Origin: Camellia lanceoleosa
Lineage: Eukaryota; Streptophyta; Magnoliopsida; Ericales; Theaceae
Assembly: GCA_025200525.1 (NCBI GenBank)
Contig: CM045758.1
Span: forward strand, 164,698,261 to 164,762,260
DNA length: 64,000 bases
Direction of reading: 5' to 3'
Made by a program: the position numbers and the translations under genes. Below the pieces are notes generated by a model. That model did no database searches, was not told the origin of the DNA, and worked only from the letters and a program-made list of their open reading frames with translations. Positions 46,850-58,307 of the stretch are shown here, one piece after another. Position 1 is the first letter of the stretch. Every line of letters begins with the position of its first letter.

Positions 46850-48180
46850 ACTGAAGTTTGGAAAATAACTCATGAAAACGACTAGGAAGATGAGTTTAGT
46901 AAACAAATCAGCAACTTTAGCAACGGAAGAAACAACTTGGAGTTGGATAATGCCACTACTGACATGCTAATGAAAGAAATGACAGTCAATCTCGACGTGT
47001 TTGGTGCGGTCATGAAAAACATCATTGTAAGCAATCTGAATGGCACTACGATTGTCACAATGAAGAGTAGTAGTAATGGAATGAAGTACACCTACGTCCT
47101 TAAGTAACCAACAAAGCCATAAAAGTTCCTAAGTGGTGTCAGCAAGAGCACGATATTCTGCCTTAGTACTGGACCTGAAGCCAATAGTTTACTTCTTACT
47201 CCGCCAAGAAATCAATGAACTTTCAAGAAAGAAACAATAATCAGTAGTAAAGCGACGATTAGTGAGATCATTGGCCCAGTCAGCATCAGAATATGCACAT
47301 AGCTCAAGGGAAGTGTGAGAAGAGTAATGAAGTCTATGAAACAAAGTACCATTCGCATAGTAGAGAATACGATGAACAATATCATAATGAGCAGATCGTG
47401 GAGCAGACAAAAACTGATTGACAATGTGAACTGCATGAGAGATATCAGGCCAAGTAACAGTCAGATAGACCAAACTACTCACTAATTGTCGATATGGAGT
47501 TGCATCAGAGAGAAGAGTGCCCTCTAAAGAGGTAAGACGAGTGTTGTACTTAAGCGAGGTAGAAGTAGTCTTACTATCCGTGAGACCAACTCGAGATAAG
47601 AGATCAAATGCATATTTGGCTTGAGTGAGATATAAGCCACTTGGAGTAGAAGAAATCTCAAGACCAAGAAAATAATTAAGAGAACCTAGATCTTTCATCT
47701 CAAAATGAGAGCTAAAAAAATGTTTCAACTCATGAATGCCATCAAGATCATCACCAGCAATAATCATATCATCAACATAAAACAATAAAAGAGTAATGCC
47801 ACGGGCTGTCTTCCGAATAAAAAGAGCAGGATTATAGAAGTTGGAAGAGAACCCAAACTGAGCAATAGTAGCACTAAACTTGGAAAACCAAGCACAAGGA
47901 GCCTAGTTGAGGCCATAGAGAGCACGACGAATGCAACAAACAGTATCTAGAGGATGTTCATAGCTTGGAGAAGGCTGCATGTAAACTTCCTCAGTAAGGT
48001 CACCATTGAGAAATACATTCTTGACATCCATCTGAGATAAAATCCACAGACATGAGGCAACAACAGTAAGTAAACTACGAACAGATGTAAGATGGGCAAC
48101 AAAAGCAAAGGTCTCCTTATAATCAATACCATACTTCTGAGTGAAGCCTTTAGCAACAAGACAGCTTTGTAACATTCAAT
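46850..48180 (-). pseudogene. copia reverse transcriptase and RNase H
   Basis: Minus strand from about 48,175: MDVKNVFLNGDLTEEVYMQP, CCIRRALYGLN, then after a TAG (47,903-47,905) APCAWFSKFS. The catalytic FYVDDMIIAGDD box is intact (YVDDM at 47,766-47,780), followed by FEMKDLGSLNYFLGLEI, WPDISHAVHIVNQFLSAPR and YSDADWANDLTNRRFTT. RNase H continues with STKAEYRALAD (stop before ELLWL) and LHCDNRSAIQIAYN, ending in the copia-type DLFTK tail near 46,850. Stops at 47,903, 47,190 and in the tail inactivate it. Confidence 0.9.
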
Positions 48181-49440
48181 TGTTCTATCAAAATGAGTTT
48201 TGATTTTATAAACAAATTTACAACCAATAGGAATTTTGCTAAGAGGAAGAGCAACCATATCCCATATATGTGTCTTATACAAAGCTTATAACTCATTTGT
48301 CATTGTTTGTTGCCAAAGAGGATTAGTACAAGCTTCATGATAGGTACGAGGTTTATGTTGACTTAGAATGGTAGAAAAACAGTGATAATCTTGTAAATAA
48401 CCTGACTGTTTAGATACCCTTTTCGAAAAAAGGATAATAGAAGGAGCATCATAAGAGTCACGGCTAGAGGAATGATGAGACTCTAAAGAACGAGCAATAT
48501 CAGTACTCTCAGAGGATGGTAACAGAACAGGATCAACAAACAGAACAAGATCATCAGTAATAGTTGAGAGAACCAATGGATGGAGAGGCATCTGTAAGAG
48601 TATCATCAAGAAAAATATCAATGGAAGGACCAATGAAATATAAGATGGTGGAAGTGGAAGAAAGAGAGAATTGTGAGATACAAAGACGGTGAGAGACAGG
48701 ATCCTAACATCGAAAGCCTTTATGTTCTATGTCATAGCCTAAGAAGCAACACAGTCGCGACCATGCTGTAACTTGTTGCGTCCATAGAGAGGAAGAAGAA
48801 CAAAATAGGCACACCCAAAGACTCAGAGTTCTATGTAGGAATGTGATGTACCATGGAGACGTTCATATAGGGTTTGATTGTCAATGATAGGAGATGAGAT
48901 ACAGTTAATAGTGTAAACAGCCGTAAAAGCAGCTTCACCCTAAAAATGCTATAGACAAAAAGAAGAGATGAGAAGAGCTCTGACTGTATCAAGAATGTGC
49001 CGATGCTTGCATTTAGCATGACCATTTTGTTGAGAGGTGTGAGGACAAGAGCGATAGGGAAATGTACCACACTCACGAAGAAGTTTTAAAATTTTGGTTT
49101 CTTTATATTCTTGAGCATTGTCAGATCGGAAAACTTTGATAAAATAACCAAATTCAGTTTTAATCATTTTAGCAAAATCAAAATAAGTTTAAGGTAACTC
49201 ATAACGTTGTTTTAAAATATAAATCCAAGTGAATTGGGAATAATCATCCATGAAAATGACAAAGTATCTGGAGCCCCCCCCCCAAAAAAAAAAATTGTGG
49301 TATTAGGAGAAAGACCTCAAACATCAGAGTGAACTAAATCAAATAGAGATTTTGAAACTGAATCACTTGTATTAAAAGATAAAGCTGACTACTTAGCAAG
49401 TTAACAAGATTGACAATCATTGTTATAATTAAAAGAAACA
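48181..49440 (-). pseudogene. copia integrase and linker (degenerate)
   Basis: Minus strand. Catalytic core pieces: FRSDNAQEYKETKILKLL at about 49,090-49,130 and QQNGHAKCKHRH near 49,015-49,040. The third acidic residue normally found in AERKHRH is Lys here, a G-to-A change. Upstream pieces are scattered over frames, and a C/A homopolymer at 49,267-49,292 marks a slippage-prone break. The linker before RT (48,280-48,640) contains VDPVLLPSSESTDIARSLES and the junction to RT. Confidence 0.75.
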
Positions 49441-50953
49441 GAGCCTAAATTGCCATTAGATACTAAAGTATGCAGCTGACCAAAAGCCAAAGATCAAAGA
49501 GATGGGGTGGATGCGACGTGTTCAGTAGTAGGTATAGAAAACGGTAGATGAAGATTGATGAGCTCAAACAGCATCCAGTTTTATGCTCTATCTCACGAGT
49601 TCGTCTTGTCTGTGGATCATGAACCTCGCAACCAGATGAGGAGAAGAGAATAGTTAAACCAAGTTCACAAAGTTAACCAACAGAGATGAGATTTAGGGTG
49701 AAGGTAGGAATATGATAAGCATCAGAGAGAGGCACAATGGAGTTAGAGACACTACCAATACGACTAACAGACATGTGAGTGCCATCAGCAGTATGAATAA
49801 TAGGTAAAGTACTAGAAGAAGAGAAAGCAGTTGAATCTGATGTCATATGATTACAACATGTAGTTTTAAAGAACCAAGAAGAGCTACATGAGGTGACAGA
49901 TAAGGCAGTGTTATAAGAGGTACCAGAATGAGCTTGTTAAAGCATGGCCTCAATATCATTTTGAGAATAATATGGAGTAGATGGATCTATAGGATGAGGG
50001 GAATCCTCAACAGCAGTAACAAATCAAGAGGCAGGCTTATACTGAGACCTTTGTCTATAGTGACCCCCTCTTGAGTTCCCAAAGGCGTGGTTATTCCAAG
50101 ATTGTTTCTAAGGATAGTGATGCTCAAGGTGACCAGGTCCTTGTTTGTGACAAGTACAACAATCCCTAATTGGACAATGAAGAAGTGAATGACTAAAATT
50201 GAGACATCGATTCTTATTATACCGACAAATTTGAGTGAAGAAATCAGAAGGAGTCTGCATGTGAGGAACAACAAGAACATTGTCAATAATGATCTTAAGA
50301 ATACCAAGATAAGTCTCCTCAGATAAGAGTTCAGTCACAGCTTATTCCAGAGTAGGTAAAGGATTCCAATATAGTAGAGAAGCTCGCACAAGCTCAAAAA
50401 TAAGAGTAAGAGCCATAAGAAACTCAACCAAACAATCCTCATCACGATAATTAAGAAAAAACTGGGCATCTTTGTCATCAACCCAAACAGGCTCACAAAC
50501 AGAAAGCTAATTCCATAAACTATACATGGATGATAAAAAATCATTAATGGACTGACCTGGTGCCCAATGTTGACCATGAAGACTAGTTTGAATATGATAC
50601 CAATGTGAAAGCCCAGTTGTGCGATATTGGTCTTTGAGAAAGCCCCATATGGATTTAGTAGTTTTAAGGTTGGTATAAGTTTGAAATCGCCCAAACTGGA
50701 GATGAATTGAAGTGATAGAGGTGTTCCGAAACCAAGTAATAATACAATAATTTTTTCCATCACATGCATCTAGGTCGTCAAGAGATTTGGTTTCAATTTC
50801 ATCCGTTGTTTGGACTGGTTTCATTAGTTCTCCAGTAATAACTCGCCATAATTGTCGATCTTTGAGAAAGGCAGACATAGCTGGAGATCAAAAAAGATAA
50901 TTGGTGCTAACAAGAACCACAAAAATTGGTTGAGCAGAGTCAAAGTGATCCAT
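49441..50953 (-). pseudogene. copia gag, nucleocapsid and protease (degenerate)
   Basis: Starts at an ATG on the minus strand (50,953: MDHFDSAQPIFVVLVSTNYL). A TGA replaces a likely Trp before SPAMSAFLKDRQLWRVITGE. The gag body (FLKDQYRTTGLSHWYHIQTS, PGQSINDFLSSMYSLWN) runs to 50,507. The zinc knuckle CTCHKQGPGHLEHHYP near 50,160 has Tyr in place of its last Cys. The protease region is only guessed from position (49,600-49,900, SWFFKTTCCNHM, MSVSRIGSVSNSIV). Confidence 0.8.
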
Positions 50954-51045
50954 TTATATAGGAAATACAAAGAGCAGTGCAGAAAATAGCCGAATCTAAA
51001 AAAATAAAGGTAACCACTAAACTCAGAATGCCAAAAAAAACTTGC

Positions 51046-51050
51046 GAACT
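51046..51050. other. Target-site duplication (left) of Cassandra array
   Basis: GAACT, repeated at 53,429-53,433. Confidence 0.85.
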
Positions 51051-53428
51051 TGTAATGCCCCAACCCTTCATATGTCATCGATATTGTCCGCTTTGGGTCA
51101 CGTCCGCACAGATTTGTTTTTCCCAGTGGATCACCGATCCCAGAACTACTTCAGCCTAAGCAAGCTTAATTAGGGAGTTCTGTTAAGGATTTCACCACCT
51201 GGGAAGCCTCGATGGTATATAAGGGTCCAGATTTTTACTTTGCTGGCCTAGGAACTCGCCCTCTATTCTCGATGTGGGACACCGAGACCTTACAATCCAC
51301 CCCCCTTAGGGCTGTACGTCCCCGTGCTATAGCCTGCCAACTTACAAGCCTGCCCACATGCACTGAAAGATGCTAGGGGCACACACTTGATACTCCGGAG
51401 AGTCAGCTCTGATACTATTTGTAATGCCCCAACCCTTCACAGGTCATCAATATTGTCCATTTTGGGTCACGCCTACATGGATTTGTTCTTTCTAGTGGGT
51501 CACCCATCCCTGAACTAATCCAACTTAAGCACGCTTAACTGGGGAGTTTTGCTACGGATTTCACCACCAAAGAAAAGGCATCGATGCTATATAAGGGTCC
51601 AGATTTTTACTTTTATAGCCTAGGAACTCCCCCTCCCTTCCCAATGTGGGATACCTGGACCTTACAATCTACCCCTCTTAGGGCTGCACGTCCCTATACA
51701 GTAGCCTGCCAGATTGAACAGTGGCCGTGCGATATCATTGATATTGTTTGCTTTGAGCCACACCTGCACGGATTTATTCTTCCCAGTGGGTCATCCATAC
51801 TAGAACTACTCCAGCCTAAGCACACTTAACTGGAGAGTTTTTTTAAGGATTTCAATACCCAGGAAAAGGCCTCCAGGTTTTTACTTTTATAGCTTAGGAA
51901 CTCTCCATCCATTCCCAATGTGGGACACCGGGAGCTTATAATTCTCCCCCTTTAGGGCTACACGTCCCCATGCAATAGCCTGCCAACTTACAAGCCCGCC
52001 CGCATACACCGAGAGATGCTAGGGGCCCACACTCGGTACTCCGGAGAGTCGGCTCTAATACCATTTGTAACGCCCTAACCCTTCACATGTCATCGATATT
52101 GTCTGCTTTGGGCCACACCGGCACAGATTTGTTCTTCCTTGTTGATCACCATTCCCAGAATTACTCCAACTTAAGCACGCTTAACTGGGGAGTTCTGCTA
52201 GGGATTTCACTACCTGAGAAAAGGCCTCGATGCTATATAAAGGTCTAAGTTTTTACTTTTATTGCCCGGGAACTCCCTATTTATTCCCATTGTGGGATAC
52301 CGGGAGCTTACAATCCATTTCCCTTAGGGTTGCACGTTCTCATGCAGTAGCCTGCCAGTTCACAAGTCCACCCACGTGCACCAAAAGATGCTAGGGGCCC
52401 ACACTCGGTACAACGAAGAGTCGACTTTGATACCATTTGTAACACACCAACCCTTCACATATCATTGATATTGTCCGTTTTAGGTCATGCCCGCACAGAT
52501 TTGTTTTTTCCAATGGGTCACCCATCCCAAAACTACTCTAGCCTAAGCACACTTAACTAGGGAGTTCTGTTAAGGATTTCACCAATCGGGAAAATGCCTC
52601 GATGCTATATAAGTGTCCAGGTTTTTAATTTTATAGCCCAGAAACTCCTTCTCCATTCCCGATATAGGACACCGGGACCTTACAATCCACCATCTTTAGG
52701 GCTGCATGGCCCCGTACAGTAGCATGCCAACTCACAAGCCCGCCCACATACACAGAGAGACACTAAGGGTCCACACTCGGTACTCTAGAGAGTCTGCTCT
52801 GATACCATTTGCAACGCCCCAACCCTTCACATGTCATTGATATTGTCCACTTTGGGTCACGCCCGCACCAATTTGTTCTTCCCAATGGGTCACCCATCCC
52901 TGAACTACTCCAGCCTAAGCATACTTAACTAAAGAGTTCTGCTAGGGATTTCACCACCTGAGAAAAGACCTCGATGCTATATAAAGGTCCAGGTTTTAAC
53001 TTTTATAGTCCAGGAACTCCCCCTCCATTCCCAATGTAAGACACCGGGACCTTACAATCCACCTCCTTTAGGGTTACACGTCCCCGTATAGTAGTCTGTC
53101 AACTCACAAGCCCGCCCACATGCATCGAGAGACACCAGGGGCCCACACTCGGTACTCCGGAGAGTTGGCTCTGATACCATTTGTAATGCCTCAACCCTTC
53201 ACATGTCATCGATATTGTTCGCTTTGGGCTACGCTCGCACGGATCTGTTCTTCCCAGTGGGTCGCCCATCCCAGAACTACTCCAACATAAGCACGCTTAA
53301 CTGGGAAGTTCTGTTAAGGATTTCACCACTCTAGAAAAGGCCTCGATGCTATATAAGGGTCTAGATTTTTACTTTTATAGCCAAGGAACTCCCCCTTTAT
53401 TCCCGATGTGGGACACCAGGACCTTATA
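51051..53428 (-). mobile_element. Tandem array of Cassandra TRIM units (7 LTRs, 6 internal domains)
   Basis: LTRs of about 247 bp at 51,051-51,294, 51,420-51,666, about 51,730-51,940 (truncated), 52,066-52,312, 52,438-52,684, 52,810-53,056 and 53,182-53,428. Minus-strand start is TGTAAGGTCCCGG and end GGGGCATTACA. Five of the internal domains are 125 bp, and the second is shortened to about 60. Minus-strand internal domains begin AATGGTATCAGAGCC (tRNA-iMet primer site) and end in a polypurine AAGGGGGTGGAT. Each LTR carries a 5S rRNA-like segment (CAGTTAAGCGTGCTTAGGC, GGGATGGGTGACCC on the minus strand), the defining trait of Cassandra. One GAACT duplication flanks the whole array. Confidence 0.92.
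51120..51190 (-). promoter_or_regulatory. 5S-rRNA-like pol III promoter segment within Cassandra LTRs (first of seven)
   Basis: Minus strand carries degraded A-box-like AATTAAGCTTGCTTAGGC and box-C-like GGGATCGGTGATCC. The second to seventh LTRs have closer matches, for example GGGATGGGTGACCC in the unit at 51,420. In 5S genes these bind TFIIIA/TFIIIC. It is not a 5S gene: only the 3' half of the 5S sequence is clear. Confidence 0.7.
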
Positions 53429-53433
53429 GAACT

Positions 53434-53926
53434 GGTCTACATACACTAAAAACGGGACTGAAACTGACTAAACCAGTTAAAATAGTGAACAAATCTAGTT
53501 GGAATGAACCAGATGATGTTAGTGACTGCAAAGGAACGCTCGGGCTCACTTCAACGGAGATGCGAGTGATGCGTTAGGGCTGATATCAGTGAAGGCGACG
53601 AAAAGGCACACGCGTCTTTGTGGACCGTGAGTCTAAGGCCCATGGATGTGCGTGTTGTGACTAGTGGCAGGTAATCAGACGTACCACGCAAAGAGGAGGT
53701 GCGTGGGAGCGCGTGAGTGAGTATTTCGGAGCGAAGTTGGCAGCGCCAGAATTGTCAAAGAGAGAGAAAGGGTCTGGTGGGTTTATTTTATGATTACAAT
53801 CACTGATGAGAGAGCAAGATACCAACAGAACCAATTGATTTGGAGATACGCCAAAAATTGTTACTGGCGGCTGAGAGTGCCGGTGAGAAGTAAGGTGCAA
53901 GGTTTAAAACATATGCTCTGATAACA
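53434..53926 (-). other. Leader of copia element with primer-binding site
   Basis: Non-coding leader between the 5' LTR and the Cassandra insertion. The LTR-proximal end reads TTATCAGAGCATATG on the minus strand, matching the usual TATCAGAGC primer site of copia elements. Direct ORFs here lack family motifs. Confidence 0.6.
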
Positions 53927-54115
53927 TGTTAACACAATTGGAGAAGTAGAAAAGTATATTGAATAATATTATTTGTATATTTCAATACAATACGATGAAG
54001 GCCCATATTTATAGGCAAAGAAGAGTGGTGAATAAGAATCCTAATATTACTATATAATGTAAATCATAATCCTAATATTATTATATAATGTATATACAAA
54101 ATATATTTACTAAGA
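53927..54115 (-). repeat. 5' LTR of copia element
   Basis: Partner of 46,608-46,814. It lacks about 18 bases relative to it and its outer end reads TTTACTAAGA instead of TTTATTAACA. Confidence 0.85.
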
Positions 54116-54120
54116 GTTGG

Positions 54121-55189
54121 ATTTTTTTTAATAATTAACTGTGATATTTGTGAGGAAAAAAGTGAAATGATTATGAGTTTGATTGACATTTTGTCTTATT
54201 AACTATTTTGATTTATTTTATCTTTTTGTAAATTTTAATATATAAAAATAAAAAAAATAAAAGTCAAAAATTCAGTTGTCAAACAGGCCAAAGGGTCGGA
54301 GTCAGAAAAATATCTTCCTGCCGTAGTATAAATTAACTGATTTAATATGTAAAAATTGACATTATCAAAGTCGACCTTAAAATATTTATTTATTTGATAA
54401 TTTGTTCAATGTATTATTTTTCAAACCTCATTTAAATATGGTGTACTTTTATTTGTAAATATATTTAAGGCAAATCATACCAAATTTTTCTTGAAAATTG
54501 TATTTTTTTTTTTAACAATTTTAATATAATTATATTAATCACTTTTTTAATGAAGTTACATGGACCGAAACTAATGTAGATAATGTAAAAAAAAATTTTA
54601 AAATTAAGCTAAAGTTACACAAATAGACACAAATTCTTAAAATAAAAAAAATAACAATAATTGCATAATTTTTTTTTTTGGCAAAAAAAAAATACAATAA
54701 GTCACTCAGTTTTGACATAATTACACTGACTTCTTTTTTAGTAATGTTACATGGATCGAAACTAATCCAAACGATGTGAAAATACAAATTTACACAACGT
54801 AAAATATATATCTTTGTATGAAAGAGATGGTAATATTATTTTTTTATCTATAGAACTATTGACACTATAAATAATAATTTTATTATTATTTTTTATTTAT
54901 AATTATAGGACACGTATTGAATGAGTTTTGTTTTTTGCTTGACAGGTAAATCAAAAAATTTATTAAAAATATGAAATTAAAGGTATAAAGAAATGAAATG
55001 TACTAAGAGAGAGTACATATTCCCTTACTATTGGAACTCACATCCACATAACCAATTCTTCAGTCTTAGGAGTTATGAAAAAACATGGAACACGTGAAAA
55101 AAATGATAGAGAAAGTAGAGAATATGAAGTATAAAGTAGGGAGATTACTGAGATACACATGGTAAGAAAGGAACGTAGATGAGAGACTA
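54121..55189. other. AT-rich DNA with a 190-bp duplication, no gene
   Basis: TTACATGGACCGAAACTAAT (54,556) and TTACATGGATCGAAACTAAT (54,746) mark a tandem duplication of about 190 bases. Otherwise A/T runs and short ORFs without family signal. Confidence 0.5.
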
Positions 55190-55215
55190 TGGCCCCGTTT
55201 GATAAAGTTGTGAGA
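55190..55215. repeat. Candidate left terminal repeat of a Harbinger element
   Basis: GGCCCCGTTTGATAAAGTTG at 55,192 is of the GGCCCYGTTTGG type found at PIF/Harbinger ends, followed by TTATAACTTA-type subterminal repeats (55,215-55,260). No matching right end was found. Confidence 0.45.
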
Positions 55216-55649
55216 AAGTGATTATAGATTATAACTTAACAGATTATAACTTATAACTGTGAGCATAAATTGGTAACATGTTTAGTGTAGCTGTGGGATT
55301 ATAAATTTAAGAAGCAGAGTAGTGTTTGGTAAATAAGTTATAAAATAACTTTTTGTTGTGTAAGGGTCATTTTTGCTCTTATGAACAGAAAATTTGTAAT
55401 TTTGTCATTTTCTTCTTTTTAAATTTTGAAAAAGTTATTTCATTAATGGAAGTTGATTAATTAGTACCTAATTTGGTACATTTCATTACCTCAAATTTAT
55501 TTTTTTATTTTTTTATTTTTTTATTTTTTTTATTTTTTTATTTTTGATAATATTGAGTTGACAAGGGAACAAAAAAATATCATTGCAATAAAAATACAAT
55601 AAATTACTATTAAAGCAATAAAAATAAAACTTCCTACATATTTAAAGAT

Positions 55650-57115
55650 CTCCTAATTTCATCTGCAAATTGACATATAAATATTATGTCTCCTCACTTC
55701 CATCTCGTTGTTATCACAGTCAACATCATTTTCATGGCGTGCTTGTTGAGACGAAAATCCTTCCTCTTCATTAGGCACATAATCCGTAAATCTATCATAA
55801 GAGTCAAATGCAATATCACTTAGCTCACTTCATCAGATGAAATTATGAATTGCCATTGTTGCACAAATAAGTTTGACTTGGTTCGCCTAGTTGTAGTTTG
55901 GTGGAATATCCTTTATCATCAACCATCTTCCTTTCCAAACGCCAAACGTAATTTCTATTACACTTTTAAGTGATGAATGTGATTGGTTGAATTTTTCTTG
56001 TGCATTTTTAGGGGGTTGACCATGTTCAATTTGAGTTAGATGGTATCTCTCTCCTTTGTAAGGTGCAAGATATCCTTTCATGTTTGGATACCCAACATCC
56101 ACCAAATAAAACTCATCTATTTTAAAATGGCAAAATGAAATTAAAGTAAGCAATTATAAATGTAAAAATAAATATGGAGATGTGAGTGTTGTGTATCTAC
56201 TGTAGCAATCAAATATAAAATAGTTACCTTCTTGTGGTTTTAGAAAATTATAACTAAGATTCCTAATTGTATCCAAGAAGATCCGAGTATCGGTGCACTT
56301 CCTTCCCATCCTGGTAAGTAAAATGTGAAACACATATCAAAGTCACATGCGGCCATTATGTTTTGAGTTGCATACCTCTTTTTACCTATTAAATGAGGTT
56401 ACTTATCTGGAGATATATATGCTTTGATATGTGTTCCGTCAATTGCTCCAATACAATCTTATTACAAAATATTTCATAAAATTATTTTTAGTCACAGATT
56501 ATTAAAAATATCCGACCAACATTAATATATGTAACACCCAAGTTCCACTTATAATTATTTTTTTCCCTTGAAATGAGGATAATATTTGTGCTTGCTTCAA
56601 ATATATAGATGCACACCATTTCTCGGTTGAAGCCTTACCTAATCAATAGACATCATTGTAACAGCCTTTAACACCTTCTTGAAGTATTTTGAAATAGTCT
56701 CGCCAGAATGTTGAAATCTTTTTTGGTCATTTCTGTTTCGAATGCCACCGCCAACAATATACAAAAATATTGCAACCTGCTCCTAAACCGAGACTTTTCG
56801 TCCAGTTTCAATGCCATACTTTGTCTGTAACAAATCACACAATTGATAAAATACCTCTCTTTCCATTCGAAAATTTTCAAATATTCTCGTCCGATTTCCT
56901 TCTTGTAATTCTACCATCCACTTCCTCCCTATTAAACTAGATGTCCTACATGGTTCTTTTATCAAAAAATTTGTCGCATATGTCATTGCAACTATTGTTG
57001 CAGTAGCTAAGAGCATATTATTATGTTGTTGGGTTTGCAATGTGCTGCATTCATCTTCAGTATCTTCATCATGGTGATCATCATTCCATTTGTCATCACT
57101 GTTACTCATCTCCAA
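55650..57115 (-). pseudogene. PIF/Harbinger (ALP1-like) DDE transposase
   Basis: Minus strand, start MEMSNSDDKWNDDHHDEDTE at 57,115. The N-terminal part has IGRKWMVELQEGN, RIFENFRMEREVFYQLCDLL, then VSV.EQVAIFLYIVGGG with a TAG at 56,783, RFQHSGETISKYFKKVLKAV, and a donor TTAG|GTAAGG near 56,632. The catalytic part has CIGAIDGTHIKAYIS (first Asp, about 56,430), AACDFDMCFTF...GWEGSA (second Asp, about 56,330), and a one-base shift before TDTRIFLDTIRN. A further intron (56,228-56,118) precedes DEFYLVDVGYPNMKGYLAPY (third Asp) and HSSLKSVIEITFGVWKGRW. Stops at about 55,886 and 55,830 precede an acidic C terminus. Host ALP1 genes share this fold; the decay argues for a dead transposon. Confidence 0.85.
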
Positions 57116-58307
57116 AATACCTACCCATTTAAAGGCTTAGTTACTATTACAAGAATTGCCTTGCTTTATTGTAATTAGATTTTAGTTCAAATTAAGCATT
57201 ATAAATCATCATGACTTCACGCAAAATTAAGAAACATCAAATTTTTAAAGAAAAAATTAAACTTTTATTCTTATAGTTTAACTCAAATTTCATTTTCAAT
57301 TTTAATAATTTAGTCCATACAATTTTACTCCAATTTTAATTAGGTTATTTCATTCAATTTGGCTCAAAATGTATAAATGGAAAATTAGGTTTTTTTTCTT
57401 TATTATCCAAATGTGGAACCACAGAAGGCCTCACTAAGTTTTGATACACACCATTCAATATATAATTAACTTAAAAAGGTCATCTGAAGATACTCCATTC
57501 CACCCATCAAATTAATAAAGAGAGAAAAGAATCGTGATTATGAATTAACTCATATCATCTTTATTTTCAATGTTTTCTTTTTGTTTTCGAAAATAGAAAC
57601 ACTGATAAGTTCAATCACCCTTACTTATTGTTTCACATTATTTTATTTTCTGCCAAACAAAAAAAAAAGAAAAAAAAATTCTTAAAGTATTTCTTAAAAA
57701 ATAAATGTATATTTTTTAAAGGTTCATCATGGATGAAGGATTTTTTCTAAAAATACTTTCTCATATCTGTTGTTTGTTTACCATATATAATGCACTAATG
57801 AAAATCTGACCTCACTCTATTTTTTAATTGCATGTTAGATGCAAATGATTTTGATGGATAACAAATTAGTTCCTTCACAAAAATGTAATAAATATGATTG
57901 TTGTTAAAAGGGCTCTTTTTTGATAAATCCTATTTGTAACTGTTTTATTCCATAAAACCCAAACTATTTCTGAATATTCCATTAGGTCCATTAATTGTAA
58001 AAAGACGAAATACCCCTCCTCCGCCTCTCCCGCGTGTAACCGATTCTACAAAAACCCATTCCCATTCCAACTATTCAATCCACAAAATTTCCAAAACAAA
58101 AACTGAATCCACGAAACCAGATTCACATCGCCTCCAGTAACCCTAGATTCACATCGCCTCACCAACGTCGTCGTCGTCCACCGTCCACCGTCAACCCCAG
58201 ATTCCTCTTCATCTCACCGCTGTGAAGGTTCACATCGAAAGGAGGGTGCCTCTTCGTCGTTGGATTGAGTTTATTTCATCCACTGAAAGTGACCATACCC
58301 ACCCACC
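57116..58307. other. Spacer; right part is the 5' leader/promoter of the next gene
   Basis: 57,116-57,980 is AT-rich with a poly-A tract (57,660-57,680) and no recognisable gene. From 58,010 the sequence becomes C-rich (CCTCCGCCTCTCCCGCGTG; CGTCGTCGTCGTCCACCG) like a plant 5' UTR, with a short duplication (AGATTCACATCGCCTC twice, 58,120-58,160). I cannot point to a TATA box with confidence. Confidence 0.45.

Larger units (their letters stand above)
46608..54115 (-). mobile_element. Ty1/copia retrotransposon on the minus strand, with nested Cassandra array
   Basis: LTRs at 46,608-46,814 (207 bp) and 53,927-54,115 (189 bp) read TGTTAACACAATTGGAG on the plus strand, with a 5-base GTTGG duplication outside. 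On the minus strand: 5' LTR (54,115-53,927), primer site beside it (TATCAGAGC, tRNA-iMet type, 53,914-53,926), leader carrying an inserted array, gag from 50,953, protease/integrase, RT, RNase H, then polypurine tract (TTTGAGGGGATT) next to the 3' LTR. Many stops. The LTRs differ by several substitutions and small indels, so it is not recent. Confidence 0.9.

Noticed and set aside
48286..48633. Independent 115-codon gene
   Set aside because: It is the integrase-RT linker of the copia polyprotein.
51051..53428. 5S rRNA gene cluster
   Set aside because: Only the 3' half of 5S is recognisable and it is embedded in LTRs with tRNA-iMet primer sites and polypurine tracts, so the array is Cassandra.
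53661..53900. Minus-strand ORF in the copia leader
   Set aside because: It sits between the primer site and gag; no motif and not expected to be coding.
57116..58000. Possible small genes
   Set aside because: Only AT-rich sequence with very short ORFs; nothing supports coding.
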